A stretch of DNA of 64,000 nucleotides from Primorskyibacter aestuariivivens (lineage in GTDB: Bacteria > Pseudomonadota > Alphaproteobacteria > Rhodobacterales > Rhodobacteraceae): NCBI RefSeq assembly GCF_028023675.1, contig NZ_JAQIOZ010000003.1:186001-250000 (forward strand). The letters are read 5' to 3'. The first letter of the stretch is position 1. Each line of letters starts with the position of its first letter. The notes beneath the pieces are model-generated. The model was given only the letters and a program-made list of their open reading frames with translations, did not search any database and was not told the DNA's origin. Shown here piece after piece: positions 35,705-46,008 of this stretch. The position numbers and the translations under genes are program-made.

Positions 35705-35890
35705 TCTGCTTGTGCCGTAGAGCTTGCGCGCCACCACCCATGTAACCGGGAAGGACGCAACAAAGCCGATCAGCGCCGCCAACAGAATGGGCTGAAGCGT
35801 GTCCTGCCCAACCGTCAACGCAGCGACAACGGCGGACCCGGCCAGCGTCGAGCCGATGAACAGATGCAGGATCAGGGCAAGGCGGAGCAT
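35699..35890 (-). CDS. 63-aa membrane protein (lineage-typical, often mis-named CTP synthetase)
   Basis: Two hydrophobic helices (about 3-25 and 32-54) starting MLRLALILHLFIGSTLAGSA and ending ARKLYGTSRS. AAGGA lies before the ATG at 35888-35890, which I prefer to the frame five residues longer. Very similar small proteins in Rhodobacteraceae carry the misleading label CTP synthetase; this protein has no such domain. An FNR-type palindrome lies about 70 bases upstream of its start. Function unknown. Confidence 0.72.
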   Translation of the reverse strand: MLRLALILHLFIGSTLAGSAVVAALTVGQDTLQPILLAALIGFVASFPVTWVVARKLYGTSRS

Positions 35891-35957
35891 GGGATGTTCC
35901 TTCATGTTTGGTCTTTGGTGGTCGACAAACGCATCTCACCAGCGGAATGTGTTGTCC

Positions 35958-35971
35958 TTGATCTGGATCAC
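35958..35971. promoter_or_regulatory. candidate FNR/FnrL box
   Basis: TTGAT-CTGG-ATCAC matches the FNR/FnrL consensus TTGAT-N4-ATCAA at nine of ten bases. It is 68 bases from the start of the 63-aa membrane protein and about 130 bases before the DUF1353 lipoprotein gene. The first is the likelier target. The match is seen directly; use in vivo is inferred. Confidence 0.45.
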
Positions 35972-36102
35972 ATGCGGTCCGTGGCGGGACGGCCTGTCGA
36001 CCCGCAGACTTGTAGAATCGCCCCCGGCCCATGAAACTTGCGGCATATTAAGTCCCTTTTATTTGGTCGGGTTCCGACCGGCAGTTTTCAGTGGAGGCTT
36101 TG

Positions 36103-36969
36103 ATGCGCGTGGCATTTGGCAGAATTTTTGCAATTTTTTGTGGCCTTGTTGTTGCGGGCTGCACGCAACCGATGGCCAGCAGCCAAAATGACCTGATCGC
36201 CAAAGCACGGTTTTCGGCCCGTGAATGTGGAGGGCCCGGTCAGGATCGCTGCAATTTCTTCAACGGTCCGGTGCAGTTGGTGAACACTCCCGTGCGCGTG
36301 GCCACCCGCAGCGCCGAATTCTTCCCCACTGCCAACCGGCTTGAGTTTGTGGACAGCGAGGCCTCGCGCTGGATCGCGCCACAGCGCACGCTGACCGACG
36401 GCGCGTCGATCCCTGCAATTTTTGTTCCCATCATCGGTGCGCGTCGCAGCCCCGAATTCGTCAACGCCGCTGCCATGCATGACGCCCATTGCGGTATCGG
36501 CAATGAAACCCTGCCTGAGTATCATTCCCGAACCTGGGAGGAGACGCATCGCATGTTCTATGACGCGCTGCGTGCGGGCGGGACCGAGGAACTGCGCGCA
36601 AAGGTGATGTTTGCCGCAGTCTATCTGGGCGGGCCACGTTGGCAGGATGACAAGCGGAGCCTCAAGCACGCGCCGCTCCGCAAAATGCGCCGGACCATGC
36701 GCGAGGCGCGCAACTACATCATGCAGACCAAACCGACGCCGACACGCGCGGAGATCGAGCTTTGGATCAAGCGCCGCGAGCCGTGGATCCTGCGCGAGGA
36801 CGAAGACAATGTTGACGGTTTCCACAGGGTCCTTCGCCAGGCGTCCGGGACGCTGGCCGATGATCCGACAGGGCCGGGCGACCAACCTGCCGACCCCGGT
36901 GAAGGCCCGACAATTCCGGGCGACGGGTGCACGTTTGAAGGGGGCTGCGATCCAGCCAGGGGCTCCTGA
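36103..36969 (+). CDS. DUF1353-domain lipoprotein
   Basis: A 288-aa predicted lipoprotein. The lipobox VVAG-C is at about residues 16-20 after a hydrophobic core. The DUF1353 domain contains LTDGASIPAIFVPIIGARRS, then PEFVNAAAMHDAHC. The C-terminal 40 residues are rich in Asp/Pro/Gly (PTGPGDQPADPGEGPTIPGD). DUF1353 is better known in phage and small bacterial proteins, so this lipidated, extended form is unusual. GGAGG stands 5 bases before the ATG at 36103. It ends 4 bases before the convergent sulfotransferase. Function unknown. Confidence 0.78.
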   Translation: MRVAFGRIFAIFCGLVVAGCTQPMASSQNDLIAKARFSARECGGPGQDRCNFFNGPVQLVNTPVRVATRSAEFFPTANRLEFVDSEASRWIAPQRTLTDGASIPAIFVPIIGARRSPEFVNAAAMHDAHCGIGNETLPEYHSRTWEETHRMFYDALRAGGTEELRAKVMFAAVYLGGPRWQDDKRSLKHAPLRKMRRTMREARNYIMQTKPTPTRAEIELWIKRREPWILREDEDNVDGFHRVLRQASGTLADDPTGPGDQPADPGEGPTIPGDGCTFEGGCDPARGS

Positions 36970-36973
36970 CAGC

Positions 36974-37705
36974 CTACCCCCCCAACTCGGCCCCCAACCA
37001 GTCCGCTTTGCCGATGGCTGTGAAATGCGCGCCGATCTCGTCCGCGTTTTCAAACCGATCGAGGATGCGGTTTTGCCCCTGCTTTCGCAAGGGCGATGAA
37101 AAACGCGCCCCTGTCATGGCCAGAAAGGTGGCCACCTTATCGTAGGTTTCCGGCGACGGCAGGCTTGTATAGTCCAGCGTCAGCACAGGGTTGGGCAGGC
37201 CTTCAAGCCAGCGTTCAAGGAAAAAGTCCTCGTTCTCCAGACGGTTGCATTCCGACTTGGCCCAATAGGGATGCGGTGACAGCTTTGGTGCCCGCAGCTG
37301 GCCATCCTTGCCCGTATCGGTCCAGCGCCCGGTCTTGCGCACCTGTTGAAGCGAGGCGAACTGCGCCAGCTTGTTGCGCCGCCGCACGTAGAGAATGACC
37401 AGATCGGGCGTTTCGGCGATCAATTCGGAAAACAGCCTTGGATGGTGCTGAAACAGAATCTTTGCCCCCATCCAATGGGGTGTCCGGCCTATCCCGTCGC
37501 CCGCCATCATCCGGTCAAAGAACGCAATCGGGTCGCGGTCGCGCGCGGTAATGGCCTCGGGGTCTTTGGACTTGGTGCCGTCGTCGTCAATCTGCCACGG
37601 ATCAAACAGCTCGCCCCGGCAATGCACGTCCGGGTGGGAATTCAGAAGCGTCTGCAAATAGGTGGTGCCGCTGCGTGGCTGACCCAGAATGACGAAACGT
37701 GGCAT
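36974..37705 (-). CDS. sulfotransferase-family protein
   Basis: A 243-aa cytosolic-type sulfotransferase-family protein. The PAPS 5'-phosphosulfate loop GQPRSGTTYLQTLL is at residues 8-21. The 3'-phosphate region is suggested by YVRRRNKLAQFASL. The fold-typical HPDVHCRGELF follows the first helix. It lies 5 bases downstream of lepA on the same strand, so it is probably read through from lepA. The acceptor is unknown; related proteins in roseobacters are often near polysaccharide or lipid genes, which are absent here. Confidence 0.83.
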   Translation of the reverse strand: MPRFVILGQPRSGTTYLQTLLNSHPDVHCRGELFDPWQIDDDGTKSKDPEAITARDRDPIAFFDRMMAGDGIGRTPHWMGAKILFQHHPRLFSELIAETPDLVILYVRRRNKLAQFASLQQVRKTGRWTDTGKDGQLRAPKLSPHPYWAKSECNRLENEDFFLERWLEGLPNPVLTLDYTSLPSPETYDKVATFLAMTGARFSSPLRKQGQNRILDRFENADEIGAHFTAIGKADWLGAELGG

Positions 37706-37710
37706 TGGGG

Positions 37711-39510
<1,800 letters not shown>

Positions 39511-39635
39511 GGCTTGGATATGATGCGAATTCAGGGGGCCGTCAATCGCCACGTGCAGGGCGCATCGTGACAGCGGTTTCCCGGGCGCTATATCCGTGGC
39601 AGAGTAAAGGTGCAATGACACTGGGGAGAGTGATC

Positions 39636-39917
39636 ATGTCGCGCAGGATTGCCATTCAGGCCCGGGTGACGGGACGCGTGCAGGGCGTGGCCTTTCGCGC
39701 CTGGACGCGCGGGCAGGCACAAAAGGCCGGTGTGGACGGCTGGGTCTGCAACAACCCCGATGGTTCGGTCTCGGCCCTGCTGGTCGGCCCGGAAGAGGCG
39801 GTTCAGGACATGGTCGATGCGCTCTGGAGCGGTCCCGGTGCTGCCGCCGTGCGCGATGTGGCGTCCGAAAAGATCACCCCTGTGCCGGAGGTTAGGGGCT
39901 TCGAGATCACCGGTTGA
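39636..39917 (+). CDS. acyP: acylphosphatase
   Basis: A 93-aa acylphosphatase hydrolysing carboxyl phosphates such as acetyl phosphate or 1,3-bisphosphoglycerate. GRVQGVAFRAW carries the phosphate-binding loop and Arg21; Asn39 is in GWVCNNPDGSV. The ATG at 39636 follows GGGGAGAG; an in-frame ATG at 39615 exists but would add seven residues. Single gene, divergent from lepA. Confidence 0.92.
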   Translation: MSRRIAIQARVTGRVQGVAFRAWTRGQAQKAGVDGWVCNNPDGSVSALLVGPEEAVQDMVDALWSGPGAAAVRDVASEKITPVPEVRGFEITG

Positions 39918-40040
39918 TCGCGCAGCGCGTGCCGCGTCGGTCCCGCGCCGTTTGATGCCGCGTTTTGCCCCTTGCGACTCGCGCGCTGAGGGTAGGGCTA
40001 GGGTAAGCTATGATTGTGCTCAGGCACGGGAGGATTCGCC

Positions 40041-40784
40041 ATGCAACTGTTTCCGACGATTGAATTGCAGAACGGCAAGCCGGTGAGCTTGCATCGCGGG
40101 CGGCTTGACGAGCCGCTGGTCTGGAATGTGGACCCGGTGGAAAAGGCCCGGGAATTTGCCCATGCCGGAGCCGAATGGATCCATGTCACCGATTTCGACG
40201 CCATCACCGGTGGCGCGCCACAGGACGAATTACTGACCGAGATCATCCGCGCGGCGGGCGTGCCGGTGCAGGTGGGCGGCGGTGTGCGCTCGCGCGAGCG
40301 CATAGAGGCGCTGATCGATTTGGGCGTGGGCCGGGTGGTCATCAGCACCGCCGCGCTGACCAATCCCGATCTGGTCAAGGAAGCGGCCAAGTACCACCCG
40401 GATCAGATCGTGCTGGCAATGGATGTGTTCGAAGGCCAGGTGATGAGCGAAGGCTGGCGGACCAAGTCGGCCTATGAGCCCGCCGATTTCCTGAGCTGGT
40501 TCGATGCGGACCCGCTGGCGGCGGTCATCATCACCGATATCGACAGCGACATCAGTGATGCGGATGCCTCGCTTGCGCTGGTCACCGATCTGGCGGCGCA
40601 GTCGCGCCATCTGGTCATTGCGCGCGGATTGTCGCGCTCCATGAACGAGCTGTCGGCTCTGAAATATGTACCGGGCGTGCATGGCGCGGTCATCGGCCGT
40701 GCGCTGTTTGACAAGAGCGTCGATCTGGAAGAGGCGCTGGCCCTGGCGGCAGAGCCCGTGGGCGAGACGGCCGAATTCATTTGA
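40041..40784 (+). CDS. HisA-like TIM-barrel protein, divergent paralogue
   Basis: A 247-aa protein clearly in the HisA/HisF family (FPTIELQNGKPVSLHRG, VQVGGGVRSRERIEALIDLG, VIGRALFD). The catalytic Asp of HisA strand 1 (PAIDL) is Glu8 here; the C-terminal phosphate-binding GGI turn is replaced by ARGLSR (194-199), and the DGT after TDI is lost (TDIDSDISDAD). The second HisA aspartate region is kept (AMDVFEG, Asp128). So isomerase activity on ProFAR is doubtful; a different sugar-phosphate substrate is possible. GGGAGGATT precedes the ATG. Not in a his operon. Confidence 0.82.
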   Translation: MQLFPTIELQNGKPVSLHRGRLDEPLVWNVDPVEKAREFAHAGAEWIHVTDFDAITGGAPQDELLTEIIRAAGVPVQVGGGVRSRERIEALIDLGVGRVVISTAALTNPDLVKEAAKYHPDQIVLAMDVFEGQVMSEGWRTKSAYEPADFLSWFDADPLAAVIITDIDSDISDADASLALVTDLAAQSRHLVIARGLSRSMNELSALKYVPGVHGAVIGRALFDKSVDLEEALALAAEPVGETAEFI

Positions 40785-40790
40785 GGTGGA

Positions 40791-40814
40791 GGTGGGCAGA
40801 AATGCCCACCCTAC
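40791..40814. repeat. recurring 3'-end palindrome, copy 3
   Basis: GGTGGGCA-GAAA-TGCCCACC, a perfect 8-bp stem with a four-base loop, followed by CTAC. It lies between the convergent HisA-like and UPF0173 genes, 7 bases after one stop and 8 before the other. It probably terminates or stabilises both mRNAs. Confidence 0.75.
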
Positions 40815-40821
40815 GACCCGA

Positions 40822-41514
40822 TCAGAGCTCGATGGCTTGCATCACCTCCGGCTCGATCACATCAACGCCGGGCAGGCCCGCCCTGAGCGCGTCCGCATCC
40901 TGTTCGAGAATCGGGAAGGTCTTGTAATGGCAGGGGATCACCGTCCTGAAGTTGAAATAGCGTTTGGCGGCATAGGCCGCGCCCTTCATGTCCATGGTGA
41001 AATGCCCGCCCGCTGAGAGAATGCCGATCTCGGGTTGGTAGTAATCGCCCATCCAGTCCATATCGGCCATGATATCCGTGTCTCCGGACAGGTAGATCAC
41101 CTTGCCCTCGGCGCGGATGATATAGCCCACCTCGCTGCCCGCCGCCTGCGGGCCGGTTTCCGAGCCAAAACTCGAGGAGTGCGAGGCGGGGACCATGGTG
41201 AGGCTCACATCGCCCGCCTCGACCGTGCCGCCCTTGTTGAAGCCGATGGTCTCGATATTCTCATGCTCGCCCCAATGGGACATGACATCGTATTGGCCAA
41301 TCGCGGGCACGCCCAGCTTGCGGCAGAGCGGCAGCATGTCGGCCACATGGTCGAAATGGCAATGGGTCAGCAGGATATGGGTGGTGCCCTGAATGGCGGC
41401 CTCGTGCTGGTCTTCGGGCAGGACCGGGTTACCGGTGAGCCATGGGTCGATCAGCAGAACGGTATCGCCGGTTTCAAGGCGGAACGAGCCGTGGCCAAGC
41501 CAGATGAGTTTCAT
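40822..41514 (-). CDS. UPF0173-family metal-dependent hydrolase
   Basis: A 230-aa metallo-beta-lactamase-fold protein. The first metal motif is HCHFDH near 52-57, and SGDTD supplies the bridging aspartate; later histidines are in PASHSSS and PCHYKTF. MKLIWLGHGSFRLETG is the typical UPF0173 opening. GGGAG precedes the ATG at 41512-41514. Substrate unknown for the family. Confidence 0.88.
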   Translation of the reverse strand: MKLIWLGHGSFRLETGDTVLLIDPWLTGNPVLPEDQHEAAIQGTTHILLTHCHFDHVADMLPLCRKLGVPAIGQYDVMSHWGEHENIETIGFNKGGTVEAGDVSLTMVPASHSSSFGSETGPQAAGSEVGYIIRAEGKVIYLSGDTDIMADMDWMGDYYQPEIGILSAGGHFTMDMKGAAYAAKRYFNFRTVIPCHYKTFPILEQDADALRAGLPGVDVIEPEVMQAIEL

Positions 41515-41592
41515 GGTTGTGTCTCCCTGATGTGTTTTAGGTGAGCGTAGCATTTTGCGCGCGGCGGTCTAGCTTTCGCGGGGCACCGGAAT

Positions 41593-41643
41593 GCGAGGGG
41601 CCAGCCCCTCGCGCTCCCCGGGATATTTTTGAGCCAAAGAAGG
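41593..41643. repeat. dispersed repeat with hairpin plus ATATTTTTGA core, copy 1
   Basis: GCGAGGGG-CCAG-CCCCTCGC forms a perfect 8-bp hairpin, followed by GCTCCCCGGGATATTTTTGA and GCCAAAGAAGG. The second part recurs, inverted, at 62180 with 24 of 27 bases matching. It lies in the 260-base spacer before gatC. Confidence 0.65.
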
Positions 41644-41774
41644 ACCGGGTCGGGGCAGAGTGCCAGCCGGACGCCCAATCCTGGAGGCTTGGTACGCTTT
41701 TGCGCCGTCACATGGTTGCGGGGGACGTGGTGGGACGGTAAAGCGCTTGTCAGACCTTTGAAGAGGGAAAACCC

Positions 41775-42062
41775 ATGTCCATTGATCAAGGCACGGCCGC
41801 CAAGGTCGCCAAGCTGGCCCGCATTCAGGTGGCCGAAGACGATCTCCCGGCGCTGGCCGGGGAGTTCAATAATATCCTCGGCTTCATCGAACAGCTGAAC
41901 GAGGTGGATGTCGACGGTGTCGAACCGATGGTGTCGGTCACGCCGATGCGGCTCAAGCGGCGCAAGGACGGGGTCACGGACGGAAACCAGCAGGAAAAGG
42001 TCCTGTCGAACGCGCCGGATGCGCGCGAGGGCTTTTTTGCTGTGCCGAAGGTGGTTGAATAA
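41775..42062 (+). CDS. gatC: aspartyl/glutamyl-tRNA(Asn/Gln) amidotransferase subunit C
   Basis: A 95-aa GatC that holds GatA and GatB together in the transamidosome. [15 protein letters not shown] and the [20 protein letters not shown] core are typical, as is the C-terminal helix region ending FFAVPKVVE. The stop TAA overlaps the gatA ATG (TAATG). gatB is not next to gatCA here and must be elsewhere. GAGG lies upstream of the start. Confidence 0.95.
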   Translation: MSIDQGTAAKVAKLARIQVAEDDLPALAGEFNNILGFIEQLNEVDVDGVEPMVSVTPMRLKRRKDGVTDGNQQEKVLSNAPDAREGFFAVPKVVE

Positions 42063-43549
42063 TGTCGGATCTGAACAAACTGAAAATCGCCGAGGCGCGC
42101 GACGCGCTGCGCAAGGGCGACGTGACCAGCGTGGAACTGACCGAGGCATGTCTGTCGGCCATCGAAGGCGCGGGCGCGTTGAATGCTGTCGTACATAAAA
42201 CGCCCGAGATTGCACTGGAGCAGGCCAAGGCCGCCGATGCGCGGATAAAATCAGGCGATGCGCCGGCCATGTGCGGAATCCCGCTGGGCATCAAGGACCT
42301 GTTCTGCACCAAGGGCGTGGCGTCTCAGGCGGCCTCGCGCATTTTGCAAGGCTTCAAGCCGGAATATGAAAGCACCGTCACGACGCAGCTGTTCGATGCG
42401 GGCGCGGTCATGCTGGGCAAGCTCAACATGGACGAATTTGCCATGGGGTCGTCCAACGAAACCTCTGTCTATGGCAACGCCGTCAACCCGTGGCGGCGCG
42501 GCAATGACGAGGCGGCGCTGACGCCCGGTGGCTCGTCTGGCGGCTCGGCCTCGGCTGTGGCGGCGGACCTCTGCCTTGCGGCGACCGGCACCGATACGGG
42601 CGGCTCGATCCGCCAGCCTGCAGCGTTCACTGGCATCACCGGCATCAAGCCCACCTATGGGCGGTGTTCGCGCTGGGGTATCGTGGCCTTTGCCTCCTCG
42701 CTCGATCAGGCCGGGCCGATGACCAAGGATGTGCGCGACGCCGCCATCATGCTGCAGGCGATGTGCGGTCATGACCCGAAGGATTCGACCTCTGCCGATC
42801 TGGCCGTGCCGGATTTCGAGGCCATGCTGACCGGTGACATCAAGGGCAAGACCATCGGTATTCCGCGCGAATACCACATGGACGGCATGCCCGAAGAGAT
42901 CGAGGCGCTCTGGGCCGAGGGGCGCAAGATGCTTCAGGACGCGGGCGCGAAGATTGTCGATATCTCGCTGCCGCACACGAAATACGCGCTGCCCGCCTAT
43001 TATGTGATCGCGCCCGCCGAGGCATCGTCGAACCTCGCCCGCTATGACGGGGTGCGCTATGGCCACCGCGCGACGCTGGCGCAGGGCGACGGCATCACCG
43101 AGATGTACGAGAAAACCCGCGCCGAAGGGTTCGGGGCCGAAGTGCAGCGGCGTGTCATGGTCGGGACCTATGTGCTGTCGGCCGGGTTCTACGACGCCTA
43201 TTACAACCGCGCGCGCAAGGTGCGGACGCTGATCAAGAAGGACTTCGAGGATGTGTTTGCGCAAGGCGTCGACGCGATCCTGACGCCCGCCACCCCCTCG
43301 GCGGCTTTTGGGCTGGGCGAGATGAAGGATGCCGACCCGGTACAGATGTATCTCAACGACGTGTTCACCGTGACGGTGAACCTTGCCGGTCTGCCGGGCA
43401 TCTCGGTGCCTGCGGGTCTGGACCGTCAGGGGCTGCCTTTGGGCCTGCAACTGATCGGGCGTCCCTGGGAAGAGGGTGATCTGCTGAATACTGCCTATGC
43501 GCTGGAACAGGCCGCCGGATTTGTGGCCAAACCGGCGAAATGGTGGTAA
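42062..43549 (+). CDS. gatA: aspartyl/glutamyl-tRNA(Asn/Gln) amidotransferase subunit A
   Basis: A 495-aa amidase-signature enzyme releasing ammonia from glutamine for tRNA-Gln or tRNA-Asn amidation. The Lys-cisSer-Ser triad is visible: Lys78 in GIKDLF, serines 158-159 in [10 protein letters not shown], and Ser182 in [10 protein letters not shown]. The length is standard. It is translationally coupled to gatC. Confidence 0.97.
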   Translation: MSDLNKLKIAEARDALRKGDVTSVELTEACLSAIEGAGALNAVVHKTPEIALEQAKAADARIKSGDAPAMCGIPLGIKDLFCTKGVASQAASRILQGFKPEYESTVTTQLFDAGAVMLGKLNMDEFAMGSSNETSVYGNAVNPWRRGNDEAALTPGGSSGGSASAVAADLCLAATGTDTGGSIRQPAAFTGITGIKPTYGRCSRWGIVAFASSLDQAGPMTKDVRDAAIMLQAMCGHDPKDSTSADLAVPDFEAMLTGDIKGKTIGIPREYHMDGMPEEIEALWAEGRKMLQDAGAKIVDISLPHTKYALPAYYVIAPAEASSNLARYDGVRYGHRATLAQGDGITEMYEKTRAEGFGAEVQRRVMVGTYVLSAGFYDAYYNRARKVRTLIKKDFEDVFAQGVDAILTPATPSAAFGLGEMKDADPVQMYLNDVFTVTVNLAGLPGISVPAGLDRQGLPLGLQLIGRPWEEGDLLNTAYALEQAAGFVAKPAKWW

Positions 43550-43582
43550 ATCGCCGCTAAAATCATAACGAGGCGTTTCGAG

Positions 43583-44260
43583 ATGCGTGTTTTCCTGAGT
43601 TCAGTCGCTTTGCTGGCGCTGGCGGCTTGTCAGCCGCCTGTGCCCGATTCCGGTCAGGGTGTCGGGTTCGACCGGCTGGATGCCGAACGGCAGGCGCGGA
43701 AGAACCGCGATGCCTTGCTTGAGGCCCCGGCGGATGTGCAGACCACGACGCTGAATGAACCGGCGGCAGAGGCCCGCGCGCGCGGGCAGGCCAGTGCCAC
43801 CAATTCCGGCAATCAACCGGTCCAGGCCAGCCCCAGCAACCCGCCCCCGCAGGCGGTCACGAACAGCGCCGGGATCAGCCAGGAGAACGATTTCAACGCG
43901 GTTTCCGACGAGCGCAGCATTGAAAGCGATGCCGAACGTCTGCGCCGGGCGCAATCGCAATACACGGTGATCGAGCCCAAGGACCTGCCCACGCGCGCGG
44001 GCAGCAATCGGCCCAATATCGTGGCCTATGCTTTGCAGACCAACAATCCGGTCGGCGCGGCGATCTACAAGCGTTCCGGCTTCAGCTCGGAGGCCAAGCA
44101 CCAGCGCAACTGCGCCGCCTATGCCAGTGCCGATCTTGCGCAAGAGGATTTCCTTGCCATGGGCGGGCCGAAGAAGGACCGCAAAGCGCTGGACCCCGAC
44201 GGGGACGGGTTCGCCTGTACATGGGATCCCACGCCATTCCGGCGGGTCACGGGCAACTGA
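43583..44260 (+). CDS. lipoprotein with C-terminal Excalibur-like segment
   Basis: A 225-aa predicted lipoprotein: the signal ends in LALAA-C (residue 16). A long low-complexity middle (about 40-110, rich in Asn, Gln, Ser and Pro) looks disordered. The C-terminal 45 residues include NCAAYASADLAQEDFLAM and DPDGDGFACTWDP, an Asp/Gly-rich calcium-binding loop with cysteines, like the Excalibur motif of extracellular nucleases and surface proteins. It precedes a peptidoglycan amidase by three bases, so a cell-wall role is likely. Starts at 43583. Confidence 0.75.
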   Translation: MRVFLSSVALLALAACQPPVPDSGQGVGFDRLDAERQARKNRDALLEAPADVQTTTLNEPAAEARARGQASATNSGNQPVQASPSNPPPQAVTNSAGISQENDFNAVSDERSIESDAERLRRAQSQYTVIEPKDLPTRAGSNRPNIVAYALQTNNPVGAAIYKRSGFSSEAKHQRNCAAYASADLAQEDFLAMGGPKKDRKALDPDGDGFACTWDPTPFRRVTGN

Positions 44261-44263
44261 GCC

Positions 44264-44956
44264 TTGCGCGACCCCCACGCGCTCTGGCATCCCTCGCCCA
44301 ATTTCGGGGACCGGCGCGGCGGCGTTCTGCCGGATATGATCGTGCTGCATTACACCGCCATGGGCGAAACCTGTGGCGCGCGCGACTGGCTTTGTAATCC
44401 CGAGGCGGAGGTTTCGGCGCATTACCTGATTTCCACCACGGGCGATGTGATCCAGATGGTCAGCGAGGACATGCGCGCCTGGCACGCGGGCGCAGGGCGC
44501 TGGGGGGCGGTGGAGGACGTGAATTCGCGCTCCATCGGGATCGAGATCACCAATACAGGTGCACAGCCTTTTTCCGAGCCGCAGATGCACAGCCTTGAGG
44601 CGCTGATGCGGCGCATCATGGCGCGCTGGGCGATTGCCCCCGACCGCGTGATTGGCCATTCCGACATGGCCCCGGGGCGCAAGATCGACCCCGGTCCGCG
44701 GTTTGACTGGCGGCGGCTGGCGCGGCAGGGGCTGAGTATCTGGCCAGAGACTGCGTCAGACGCGCCGGTGGACGGGTTCAGGGCGTCGGCCGCGCGCTTT
44801 GGCTATACCGCCGAGGTGAGCGATGAGGTGCTGCTGGATGCGGCGCGCGCGCGTTTCCGGCCCTGGGCCACGGGGGCGCTGGACGGCCAGGATGCGGGCA
44901 TCATGGCCGATCTGGCAACGCGCTTTCCCGTTGACCGCGTGAGCCTCAGCGCATAG
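44264..44956 (+). CDS. N-acetylmuramoyl-L-alanine amidase (Amidase_2/AmpD type)
   Basis: A 230-aa zinc amidase of the AmpD/AmiD family. DMIVLHYTAMG gives the first zinc histidine, and GHSDMAPGRKIDPGPRFDW gives the second histidine and the catalytic lysine/aspartate region. DVNSRSIGIEITN is the conserved strand that follows. No signal peptide is visible, so it may act in the cytoplasm on muropeptides, as AmpD does. The only good start is a TTG at 44264, three bases after the lipoprotein stop. The rnpB gene follows immediately. Confidence 0.88.
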   Translation: MRDPHALWHPSPNFGDRRGGVLPDMIVLHYTAMGETCGARDWLCNPEAEVSAHYLISTTGDVIQMVSEDMRAWHAGAGRWGAVEDVNSRSIGIEITNTGAQPFSEPQMHSLEALMRRIMARWAIAPDRVIGHSDMAPGRKIDPGPRFDWRRLARQGLSIWPETASDAPVDGFRASAARFGYTAEVSDEVLLDAARARFRPWATGALDGQDAGIMADLATRFPVDRVSLSA

Positions 44957-44961
44957 GTGCT

Positions 44962-45371
44962 CTCTCGCGCGGAAGGCTGGATGGCCGCGGCGGTGCATGC
45001 CGTCGAGGAAAGTCCGGACTCCTTGAAGCAGCGGTGCCGGGTAACGCCCGGGCGGGGCAACCCGACGGAAAGCGCCACAGAGAACATACCGCCCTGCTTG
45101 CAGGGTCAGGGTGAAACGGTGGGGTAAGAGCCCACCGGGGGGCTGGCAACAGCGCCCGCATGGCAAGCCCCACCGGGAGCAATGCCAAATAGGGGCCTCG
45201 CGCGCGGCTGATCGCTCCGGCGATATCGGCGCAGGGATGCTTCAGCCCGAGAGGCCCGGGTTGGCAGCTTGAGGCGCAGGGGCAACCCCGCGTCCAGAGG
45301 AATGGTCATCGAAGGGGCGGGAGCGCCCCGGAACAGAATCCGGCTTACAGGCCTTCCGCGCATTCTTTTTT
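44962..45371 (+). ncRNA. rnpB: RNase P RNA, bacterial class A
   Basis: The catalytic RNA that cuts 5' leaders off tRNA precursors. Hallmarks seen: GAGGAAAGTCCGGACTCC (45005-45022), the P4 partner ACAGAATCCGGCTTACAG (45333-45350), the tetraloop region ACAGAGAACATACC, and GGTAAGAGCCCACC with GGCAAGCCCCACCGG. The 5' and 3' ends pair as GCGCGGAAGGC (44967-44977) with GCCTTCCGCGC (45351-45361), forming P1. A T-rich stretch to 45371 acts as terminator. The exact 5' end is estimated to a few bases. Confidence 0.96.
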
Positions 45372-45439
45372 CTTGAATTCCAAATTTGCGATCTCTTATA
45401 AGCGCTTTGGAGCGAGGGGGTCTGAATTAGGACCGCCGA

Positions 45440-45883
45440 ATGGACATTAAAATTGAGCAATGGGCTCCTGTCGCGGAAATCGAGGAAGATATCCTTGATT
45501 CGCTAGGCTTTGCTGCATCTTCCTGCCTTGTCTCCTTGCTGCAAACGACCAGTGATTGTGTAAAACTCCTGACCCGCGAGGGGCGGCTGCGCTATGCCAA
45601 TGCCCGCGCGCTGGAAGAGCTGGCCGGGGCGACATTGGAACAGGCTAAAGACCGGGTTTGGTCGGAGTTCTGGCCCAATGCGGCGCGGCCCATTCTGGAA
45701 CAGGCCGTGGAAAAGGCTGCTGACGGTCATCACGTCCATTGCGAAGTGCCGCGCCCGGACGAAGACGGGGACAGGCTTTGGTCCGTGGCGCTGACCCCGG
45801 TGACCCTGCGTGACGGTACGGTCGAGGCGATCCTCGTCGTGTCCAACGATCTGACCGCGAATATCAATGCAGAGCCCGGATAA
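45440..45883 (+). CDS. PAS-domain protein
   Basis: A 147-aa protein consisting almost only of one PAS fold (about 30-140). TTSDCVKLLTREGRLRYAN opens it and SVALTPVTLRDGTVEAILVV closes it. No output domain (kinase, HTH, GGDEF) is attached, so it is a stand-alone sensor or ligand binder. No clear partner gene is next to it. Situated between rnpB and rpmG. Confidence 0.82.
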   Translation: MDIKIEQWAPVAEIEEDILDSLGFAASSCLVSLLQTTSDCVKLLTREGRLRYANARALEELAGATLEQAKDRVWSEFWPNAARPILEQAVEKAADGHHVHCEVPRPDEDGDRLWSVALTPVTLRDGTVEAILVVSNDLTANINAEPG

Positions 45884-46008
45884 GCGGTCATTTCCACGCA
45901 AAGCGCACAATCGCGCTTGACTCGCGCGTGAGGGTCGGTAGAAGGCGGGCTTCATAGAGATTTTCGAGCGCGCGACGCCACAAGCCCGCGCCACGCAGGA
46001 GACGACAC

